DNA of 21,455 nt, taken from positions 4,537,849 to 4,559,303 of the forward strand of contig JAAAKB020000008.1 in NCBI GenBank assembly GCA_010014835.2, in the 5' to 3' direction. Within the stretch, counting starts at the first letter, position 1. Each line of letters starts with the position of its first letter. The position numbers and the translations under genes are program-made. Below, in pieces: positions 11,074 to 20,500 of the stretch. Under the pieces are notes generated by a model, which saw nothing but the letters and a program-made list of their open reading frames with translations, was not told where the DNA came from and made no database searches. The DNA comes from Apostichopus leukothele (taxonomy: Eukaryota; Echinodermata; Holothuroidea; Aspidochirotida; Stichopodidae).

Positions 11074-11173
11074 NNNNNNNNNNNNNNNNNNNNNNNNNNN
11101 NNNNNNNNNNNNNNNNNNNNNNNNNNNNNNNNNNNNNNNNNNNNNNNNNNNNNNNNNNNNNNNNNNNNNNNNN
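11074..11173. other. Assembly gap of 100 N
   Basis: Exactly 100 consecutive N. The round length suggests a placeholder, so the true distance between flanks is unknown. Order and orientation across it rest on scaffolding. Confidence 0.98.
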
Positions 11174-11903
11174 AAGTCCCAGACTAATTCTGGTAGGGGC
11201 ATGAACCTTTATGGAAGGGGCTGGAGCATACAAAATTTGACAAAAGATGGGTGTGGACGTAGGGTTTTTGAATGCGAATCTTATGTATAGTGTCCGTATA
11301 GACATCAAATAGTGCATTCTGAGGCATATTTAGACTATAAATTTGGTCTATGATTACATCTAAATGTAGGGTTCTGCTAATAAATATTTTTGAAATTTGA
11401 AAAGTTCACCAACTGGATATTTCCATCGAGTAATACTAATTTGATGAAAAAGTTGTAATGCTTTCATTGCAATGTTTTCAACATACTACAATCTATATGT
11501 TAATGCAGGTGGAGTGTGTGCTAATAAGCATACAGGACCCCGTAGAACAAGAGTGCTTAGGTTGTAAGGAGACATGTATGGGGAGGAGTACAGTAAATTT
11601 TAGGTTGGCCTTACAAAAGCACAATTCTAACCTTGGTAGATTTGAGAGTGCTTTGGTAGTGAGTAGACAAGTAAGCATGGAGGAAAGTAAATTGAAGCTA
11701 TTACTGCCCAAGTACTGTCACAATTCACATCCAAAATCTGAGACACCCTGCCACAAAAATTCCCAAGTTTTTACTACATGGTTGACCTGCTTGTCGACTA
11801 ATAGGCCCAGGTTCTTTTCTTGGCAAGAGTTAAAATGTTTACAATTTGTGAACCTATGAGTGGGCTTGAAAAGGCAGAAGAACTGCTGTTGTTGTTGACT
11901 AAC
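11174..11903. other. No gene recognised; expected LCLAT1-like intron 1
   Basis: This is immediately downstream of the LCLAT1-like exon on the minus strand. I looked for the next acyltransferase exon, which should carry the NHxxxxD motif, and did not find it. The open frame at 11458-11859 on plus has no recognisable family signature. Confidence 0.5.
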
Positions 11904-12107
11904 CAGAGGCAGCCCCAGGGCAAGCATCATGAGATGATCAACAGCTTTGCGGTAGTAGACTGGATGGAGCACCATGAATGGAAGCAGAGGAAAGAGGATG
12001 ATCAGACTACCTGTCACCGCCTCAACAACGATCACCAAAAAGAACAGGATCGCCCCTGGTACATTGCGGAAGATGGCAGGCATGGTATCAGCTTTATCTG
12101 TCCAGAC
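11904..12107 (-). CDS. LCLAT1: Lysocardiolipin acyltransferase 1-like, N-terminal coding exon (partial gene)
   Basis: LCLAT1-type enzymes are ER and mitochondria-associated-membrane acyltransferases that remodel cardiolipin and phosphatidylinositol acyl chains. The exon follows an acceptor TTGTTCTCTGCAG at 12108. The ATG is at 12083-12081, and 60 codons run to CTG at 11904 before a donor GTTAGT, phase 0. The product has a hydrophobic segment GAILFFLVIVVEAVTGSLII, then LFPLLPFMVLHP, then YYRKAVDHLM and LGLPL. This parallels the LCLAT1 N-terminus (KGIYFILTLFWGSFFGSIFM, LSPFLPLMFVNP, WYR, LTLPV), in which the membrane anchor precedes the catalytic NHxxxxD block. That block, in later exons, is not visible anywhere to the left in this window. 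Related AGPAT proteins are the main alternative identity. The 24 bases before the ATG are 5' UTR. Confidence 0.62.
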
Positions 12108-12240
12108 CTGCAGAGAACAATCAAACAACAGAACATGTCATGGATTATTAATAGGTAGGTATGACAAGAATTCTACGGAGTCACTCCATACCTGACATTA
12201 CAGAGAAGAGACACACAACATACCTGTGTGTCATCTACAC

Positions 12241-12517
12241 ATAATAATAATAATAATAATTGGCAGTTATTTTAACAACGCTTAAGCGACCCTATGGATT
12301 ACAACTTACACGTTCGGTGGCTTGCAATTCAACATTTTAACACAAATTTGGAATCTTTTCAATTTAGAAAGTCATTTCAGATGGGAAAACCATTGATTGC
12401 TCTTGGATGAAAAACCCACCTTACTATGACCTGGCCAGGTATCGAACCCGGAACCTCCCAATTGCTAAGCCTCATTGCTTCAAATGCCACCGCCTTTATC
12501 CACTCGGCCACAGCACA
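12241..12517 (-). mobile_element. tRNA-Ser-derived SINE with (ATT)n tail
   Basis: Read on the minus strand, a polymerase III A box TGGCCGAGTGG (12510-12500) is followed by GATAAAGGCG and then a B box GGGTTCGATACC (12449-12438). The A-B spacing and the sequence around TTTGAAG resemble a class II tRNA-Ser(UGA). The TTCGATA loop is closed by a 5-bp stem, but the acceptor arms do not pair, so it is not a working tRNA. After a non-tRNA body of about 170 bases the element ends in seven ATT-like units (12260-12241). Length is about 277 bases, apparently near full length. It sits 134 bases upstream of the LCLAT1-like exon. Confidence 0.78.
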
Positions 12518-13799
12518 CAACACATGCTATTTCCCATTACTATTAGTATGCATTCTGCACAAGACACAAAAACCTTACAGGGTTTACCAGCAACAAACAT
12601 TAAAGCCATCTGCCACAATCATAGCACTACAGTAAATACCCTCACTCAGTCACCCTATAATGTATACTGTGACCTGGTACCTTGTTACTGTCACTCAGCA
12701 CTGTCCCACCTGAAGACAAGCTACTCCACTATTACCTGCACCCCAACCTTCCCCTCATTCGGATATCCAACAGTTTCTAGACTATATATGAAATATGTAA
12801 GCGACAGGCAACTAATAAAGTGGAAAGTTAACGATGATATTCTTTGCTGTTGATTTGGATAAACCTTCCAGAATAAGCCTCAGTCCCTATATCTTCCACA
12901 CTAATCAAGTGCGCTTACTTTAATTCAAATAATAAATTAAACACTTCAAATCTTCAAGATTCCCATTGTGCTTTGCATGTAATTAATGCAAACAAAATGC
13001 ATGTTTTGAAAACAAAAAAATGAAATGAACCCCCACTCCCCCCCCCCCCCCTCTATTATACTGAAATATAACTATCTCTTCCACTGCAGGTATGAATCCT
13101 TTGGAAGACTCCTACTATACATGTAACCATGGAGGTAAAACAGAACAAACTCACCAAATCAGATCAAACAGGCAATAATTTATACCCCCTCATGAAAGCT
13201 TTTAGATCCCAAATTGAGACAATCTTTGCCCTTATCAATTCTAAAGGCTATTACTAACTCTCATGGAAAGTCTTCTCCTACTAGGAGTACAGAAATGTCA
13301 CCCTAGGTCGTATTGCCTAGCAGCACAGCCAGCTGATGTCTGCTACTTATCAGCTGTAAATCTCCCACTGTTTAGCTAACACATTGAATTTTCCACTGAC
13401 ATTTAAGTTGACACTCTCAAGCATGCCTTCCTGAGCTGTTACCTTTTAGATTTCCGTAATTGAAGCTTTCAAACACTCTCTGCTTGTTTTCCCGGGGTCC
13501 TGATCTGACAAACCCCCAAAGTTGCCGCAAAATTATCCTAATGAACTGGAGGTGTTGAATTAAGTGTTTGTTTCTCTCTGTGACTACATGAAGCCTTGAA
13601 CTATATCAAGAGTAAAACCAGTCCATCATCATCACAGTTAACAGGACAACTTTCACCAAACATTTTGCCTTGAACGAGTTGTTCCTGTGAGTCTTCTACA
13701 GTAGATTAATGGCTACATCCATGAACTGCGGACATTGTATGTCAGATAAGTTGGAGGAAACCAGTACAAAATGCTGTTTACATATTACAGAGATGCAGT
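12518..13799. other. Spacer between the LCLAT1-like exon and the BRWD-like gene; no gene recognised
   Basis: No conserved coding sequence is seen on either strand. There is a C run at 13038-13051. The open frame at 12407-12853 crosses the SINE and is therefore not a gene. The non-coding first exon and promoter of the minus-strand LCLAT1-like gene would be expected between here and 14400, possibly facing the BRWD-like gene head to head. Confidence 0.45.
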
Positions 13800-14026
13800 A
13801 TGCGAGGTGTTATACTTTTTTTTAACCTCTGAATACTCTTTTTATATCATGAGCAGTATACATAGTACCCTTTTATATCCTTTACCTAGTCATTCGAATT
13901 GTTTACATTTTTATTTATTGTCTTAATCGTTTCATTGTTTACGCTTGAGCTCCTGTTTTCATCCAATTTCCATTGTTTATATTCTATCTAATGGCTGAAT
14001 AAATATCTATCTATCTAAATAAATTT
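13800..14026 (+). mobile_element. Probable 3' end of a non-LTR retrotransposon (LINE-like tail)
   Basis: An AT-rich, 3'-UTR-like stretch ends in TAATGGCTGAATAAATATCT followed by ATCTATCTA and AATAAATTT. A short (ATCT)n tail after an AATAAA-like word is typical of 5'-truncated LINE copies. No reverse transcriptase coding remains, and the left edge is a guess. Confidence 0.4.
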
Positions 14027-14420
14027 AGAATACAAGGCTACAGTGCTTTTACGTATCAATTTCTTATCGATGCGTTTATTTGTATGAGTATACATACACT
14101 TTGTACTTGATATGTACAGTCCAATGCACAGCACCGTCCTTCGAACTGAACCATCCTTCGATTAGTTCCTTGACCCACTGCACCCGATATTACTTGGACG
14201 TAGTTAATTAATGGAAAATCCCAATTCCGAAATAACCTAGTCAACAAATCAAAGTTCCTTACAGTTGCAAGCTGGTGTAGTTTGCATTCAATTACTGTAC
14301 ACATCGCATGCTCGCAATTGGGAGAGTTACAGATAAAATCACCTGAATATAGTTTTATTTAGTTGAGGATTAGCACGTGTGTGGTACTCTTTTGCTGAAT
14401 TGTGTAAAGAAAGAACCGAA

Positions 14421-14533
14421 ATGCCGAGAAGGAGAAAACGAAATGGAAATCGGTCAAGTAGCTCCGCGTCTGTTCTATTACAAAGTATAACAGCAGACAA
14501 CTATCAGCCGCATCCAAGGAAACTTTGTGCAAG
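14421..14533 (+). CDS. BRWD-like exon 1 (candidate initiator exon)
   Basis: ATG CCG AGA AGG AGA opens 37 codons plus AG before the donor GTAACC. The peptide begins [18 protein letters not shown] and ends HPRKLCA. Phase 2 fits the next exon exactly, creating a Ser codon. An in-frame TGA lies about 60 bases upstream. A possible acceptor (TGTGTAAAG) ends 13 bases before the ATG, so this could instead be an internal exon of a longer gene. Family sequence here is poorly conserved, so identity rests on splice phase and composition. Confidence 0.55.
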
Positions 14534-17500
14534 GTAACCTAAATGGCGGGAAATAATAACTTTTATTTCCTTTAGGACGAATATAGGCCTGCTGTGAATA
14601 CACTGCTCCGACTGAACGACACCCGAATCGACGCAAACGTCGTGATCTAGATTTCGAAAGCTTAATGAAGACTAAAACAGTCTAAACTTATCTCCTTACG
14701 TATGGCAAGCCATTTTACTTTATATTAATGAATTGAAGATATCTGTAATTCTCTTACGTAGATTGTAGATATGTCTAATTATTTTAAAGATATCTGTAAT
14801 AGAATTAGAGATTTCTTAACTGTCATGAGTAATAGATATCTGTCAAAGAATTACAAAAACTTAGATTGGTCAAGATTTTGCCGGTTTTAAGTCGCGTCTA
14901 CTTCAGTCGGAAAAAAGTGTTCCTCCCTATATGGGCCGTCGGCGGATGCGGGTGGTTCACGATTAAAACTGCACCGTTTTGACAAATGTAACCAATCACA
15001 GGTTAAAAAAGGTGACTGTGACATACTCGAGCTCCGGTCGTTAACAGCAACCAGTCGTGTGCGTTGATTAGTCGATCATCAGTCAAAATGGCTGAAAGCC
15101 TGGGACACACAACATTAAGTAGTAAGTGCCATAGAGAAATTAGGAGAAACAATATGACGTCGGACAGATTAAATACCTTTTCACAGAACTTATTTTACCT
15201 TTGAGCGCAATTGCTTTGACGAATAGCTTTTCTATGCTACTAACTGTCACGTAGATTCGACCTTTGTTCGTTTAGGTAGGTATTCCATATTTCACTAATG
15301 ACCCTCCTGTCATCAATTTTCAGAAGAGTATTACCTTTGCAATGGTCAATTTTATCTGGAACTCTTTATTTATATTCTGGGACTTGATTTTAGGACAACA
15401 TTTCCTCAGCTCTGCTTTATCAATCAGGTGATTCCATACATAAACTTATAAGGCATGCAAGGAATCACGAATACTTCTTGCTCTTCTGGTTTCAAACTTG
15501 TTAGAACACCATCTAAGTTTCATATTTTTAAAATTAATTCTTATCTCAATTTTACTTACTCACACAAAGTGTGAACTTGTGTAGACAGGTTATCAAGAAA
15601 TCATTTCAAGTATGCGTAGACCTGCATGTCAGCATAGCCTCAGTAAGTATGTGATGTTCAATGACCTGATTTACCAAGTTTCGTCTAATCTTTTACATCT
15701 AAATCAGTGACTCCAGTGATAACTCAGATGGGACGGAGGAAAGTCGTGTTCAACTCCAGTCACCGAAGAGAAAGACTCGAAAAACAAAGAAGAAACGTCA
15801 AACCAAAAAAGCTAAAAAGAAGGGAACAGAAAGAGGGCAAATTCCTATAGAAACACCACGTAGAAAGAAGATTTGTAAAATGATTCCAAGAAAAGTAATA
15901 TTTTAACATATTAAGGTATATAATATATCATGTAAGGCAGCTTAAAGGATAGCTGTATGCCAAAAATGAGGTGTGCCATGTCCCAGGTCGTTGAAATCAC
16001 GTTTCTGTGCCAAGTTTTGTTTTCGAGAAATGATCAAACACAACATTGAAAGTGGCTGGACAAAGTAATTTACCACACAGCATATCAGGCCATACTACTC
16101 AGAAGCCGAGCAAAACTCAATAAGTGACGCGTCCACATACCCTAAACCTAACAATACCCCTGAACAAAAGAATCCGTCTGATGACATGGGCATTCTTTTG
16201 AAATGAAGTATGAGGACATATAACCCCTTTGTTCAAGTCCTCAGTCAGAATGCAAAACAAGTGCATGATTTCAAATGTGTGTGTTTGTGTGTGGGTTGCG
16301 AGGGGGTGGGGTGATTGATTTAGCTAGAGGTATGAGCCTTTACGGACGGACTTTACGCGGATTATATCGTTATGAGTATGGTATGAAGCGGTTGGGTCGT
16401 TCAATGAGGCTCTCAGTGGAGTGGGGGAGGTAGAGGGGGGGGGGGGGTCTTTAATGCTTCCTAATCAAAATATTAAAGTTATCTAATGGTGGACAATGTA
16501 TAACGTCTGAGCTGAGGAGCCGAATAATCAATTGAGTATTTAAGGCGTGTTCCAGATATAGATTATCAGGAACACGTGTCCCGGGTTTCGTGAAAATCCT
16601 ACAAGCGCCCATTACATAAATTATTAACGTCACTTAAAATGTGTCCTATGGTTGAAAATTGTTTGTTTTTTGTTTGAACTTATTAAAAAGTTCCCTTTAT
16701 TGCAAAGCACTAAACTACTGGTACGAATTGCATGGAGAATTCAGTTTATTGGTAATTATCGAGGATCACTCTTTGACATCAAAGTCACAGGTCCCAGTAC
16801 CCATGAAAATTTGTCCCCGTTTTCCCCAGATCAAATCCATTTCTCTCCCTCCCTCCACCCCCATCCTCATGTATTAATTTTTTGCTGTCGATAGGCTCAG
16901 GCTGGTAACATTTTTCTTTTGTTTTTCTTTGTAACTGCTAAATGGTTGTTACCTCCCTAAAAAGTTGTTACCTGATGGACAGGCCAAATCAGAACTTCCG
17001 GAGGTCTGTAAACCATCATCTTGGATAACCGATACCAAGACACGGAAGTCCCCTTATGTACCCCAGATCGGTGACGAGGTTATGTACTTTTGGCAAGGTC
17101 ACAAGGCTTACGTAGAAGCTGTTAAAGAGCAAAATTTGTATTCCATAGACAGACATAAATTCCCATGGAAACATCTTAAACTGGAGGTAAGCATATAAAT
17201 GCTGAGTCGATGACAGTATGAAGAATAAATAGAAAAGTCAAAGATAATTTTAAGATGGATTATTCTTATCTTTCAAAGAATCATAAAATTTAATTCTGGC
17301 ATCATGTTATGAAGTGTATTGCAAATATTTTAGATAGCATTTGGTCAATACAAATAATATAAGAAGGGGGTGGTGTATGTTACATATAAAAAAAATAGTC
17401 ATCTGATTGTAGATTTTCCTAAAGTTTAGTATATATGAATATATTATGTATATATGAAATGATTCAGCAAATGGATCAGGAAAGAAGTAAATATATGGCT

Positions 17501-20500
17501 GAAAACAACTCACCAGAAATAGAACATTTATTCTACAATGGTAGGTCTAAACAGGTGTATGAATATTAAATAGATAATGTTAACGTGGGTGGATTGTAAA
17601 TACATTTGTTTTTGGAGGGGCGGGGGAATGGGGAGGCTGCACAGATTTTGAGTAATAAGTCGGTACGCGATGGTATCATATCTAATTTTGTCGCCCAACC
17701 CACCCCACCCCATCCCCAAACACACACACATTCATACATTTTAGACCCAGGAGTTGATGAAGATAACCGCCCTGAAGTACCACATCGGTCCCCCAACAAC
17801 GTGTGGACTTAAACTAAACTTTATAGACCAACATACCAGAAAGCCAACAGGAGGGGTTTTCCAAATCAGGTAAAGTTTATTCAACAGTTTTGGATGACAA
17901 ACTGTGATTTTGGTTCATGTGAAGATTTGAATGAAAGGAATGATAGAAACTTGCATCTAAATGATGGTTAGGTTTAACGAGATTCTTCAACTGGTGACTG
18001 CAACAGAATCCAAGCTTGATATTTTTAAATGGTGGTTACTGAGAAATTGAGGCATGCCGGCCCATTCGCAGGAGTTGCTAGTATACGGTTGTACGTTCAC
18101 TGAATATTTGGACCTATTGAACACGGTCATGGAGGAGGGATCTATTTTTATTATAAATTTAACGATGACTAGATGCAAAATGGTTCTATATTTTCCAACC
18201 ATAACAATTGATGTTTGCGACGTTTTTGAGCAGTTAGTGTTAAGCGTCCCCCAACTCATCCCCGCCCGCAGCATGAAATACCTCTCTTTACGCAGGAAAA
18301 TGTGGCCTTTTAACATGTGGGGGTGGGGTGGGGGGAGGGTGCAAGGTGCAACCTTGGTACCGGCCATGTATGTAGTTAAAGAATGATGATTGACAGGTGT
18401 CCTGTGACCCTTTACCTTGTTGCTGTCAAATATAAAGACAGAAATATGAACATGAAAATATTTCATTTTACATGTACTGCATATGTCACGTAACCATTGT
18501 GTTCTTCTACTCTCTGGTTTTCTTTAGATATCACGACATGCCAAATGTCGTAGATTTTTTAGTTTTAGCTCAACATTGTGATATTGCTAGAAAAAGGCAG
18601 TGGAAGCCGGGAGATCCTTTCAGGGTTGTGGTACGTGATAAATGGTGGCTTGGCGTCATTGAGAGCAAAAGACCTTTTGAGGAGGAACATCCCAATAGTT
18701 TATTCAGGTGTTTTCCTGCCAGGTATGTCACGTGACTTATAGAGGATGACATCTGATTGGTACACAAAAGTTAGCATAACAAAGGTGAAAGAACCCGCTT
18801 GTGAGTAACCATCTTTGTAAACTAGCTACGTACAGGGAACATCCTGCTGGAAGCTGGAACCCGCATGAGAAATTGTCATATGACAATTTTAGTCCACATA
18901 TTTCTGTCGATTTCTGTCACATATGAACGTTTCATCCAATCGAAAGCGTTATGGATCGACATGTGACATTGTCCACCAATGAGAGTACGATTGACTCTGT
19001 AAGCTAAATTAGTTAATGGAAACACAATCATAAACTGTTATTTGTAGAGAAATCGTCAGATTTTTGTTCAATGAGGTCAGGGGAAAGTGAAATATGCCAA
19101 TTTTACTTCGACATAATGCCGATTTTAGGCCATTTGGCACGCCGAGCATGAATCGTGCTTCCAATCCACTCCCTCCCCACACCCGACCTCGCTCTTGTGA
19201 TGCACACTAGAAAAGTATGTATTATAATAACGGTTAAAGACTACGCCACATGAATCAAAAGGACAAGTGAGAACGGGGGAATTTGGGGGTGAGCAAAAGC
19301 TAACTGTTTAGCTATAAATAACAAATAGAATGAAGTTTCTTAAAGAACCAAATCGAATTGACGGATTTCGTCTGCTGCTCATTTTTTTTCAGGTGGGATA
19401 CCGGTGAAGCTGATAAAATGAGTCCATGGGACTTGGAGCCGGTAGATAAGAAAAGTAAGTTTAATGTATGTCTGAGCTGCTGCTATCGATGCACCCTCAC
19501 CAGGGCTTTGAAATAAATTCCATAGACATTGAATTTCTCTCTCTCTTACCAATTTTGTGTTTTAAACTCGCTGCCAGCGAACTAGGAATATCTGAGAACA
19601 CTTGGGCTTCCGGGGGCTTCGTCCCCATGGACCTCCACTACGGCCCTGAGACAATCCAGATCAATGTAAGTGTTATTCCTCTTCTGGCATGTATTGGTGC
19701 GCTCCAAAATCGCTACAAAGGCCAACAAGAACAACCGTAAAGTGTCGTAGCTTCTAAAGGCCCTGCCTTAGCAGCCAATAACAGTGTACACTTGTAATTA
19801 TTATGAAGCAAGTTGCCTATTTTGTTGGTTTATTTTTCGAAACGTTCCTAGGTTAAACACTGCAGTTGGTCGCAAACAGCCAAGTCGGGTCTCAAAATCG
19901 ATCAATATCCCTCTTGAAAAAATGGTGAATGTACGATCCTGTTTATATGACAAAGTGATGTCACAATTTTGAATTCCATGCAATATTTAACATTTTCATA
20001 AATTAAAATTTAGATCACCTATGAAGCGCATAGGGTTGAGGGTAGGAAGTGTTTTCAAGTGATGTGCACTTTATACAGGTGCATTCTTGCACTTCCGAAA
20101 TGCCCCCACCCCCCTCCCCAAAAATGTATAATTACTCTCCGCCCCACTTACTTCCTACTTTGGAATTTCTGGTGCCGCCAGTAATTTTGTGAGCATGTTA
20201 CTTTATATCTGTTATTGTGATATGAGTTTTACACCTATTGACATTTTTAGAATACTAGTTTCATTTTAAAAGGATTTTCTGGTGACATACAATATGGAAC
20301 TTATATAATTGAAAGAGAAACACATTTCACACTTAGTTGAAAACCCCATCCCAATCTCATGCCCATAACTCGAGATATGTTTGATTGAATGTAACCTATT
20401 TTAACTGGCTAAATATTCAACTACTCTAGGGAATTGGATCAGAGTATAAAGGGTTTGTAATGTCAACTAGAACAATCAAGAATCAAGAAGAAAATGTTCA

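Noticed and set aside
12438-12517. Functional tRNA-Ser gene
   Set aside because: A and B boxes are present but the acceptor arms do not pair and the sequence runs on into a SINE body with an ATT tail.
12407-12853. 148-codon plus-strand open frame
   Set aside because: Runs antisense through the tRNA-derived part of the SINE; no protein similarity.
17987-18466. 159-codon minus-strand open frame
   Set aside because: Lies wholly inside a BRWD-like intron, antisense, with no recognisable motif.
19468-19740. Open frame containing [17 protein letters not shown] as an extra BRWD exon
   Set aside because: Wrong phase for the preceding exon and no counterpart in BRWD/PHIP; the adjoining exon at 20595 joins 19454 perfectly without it.
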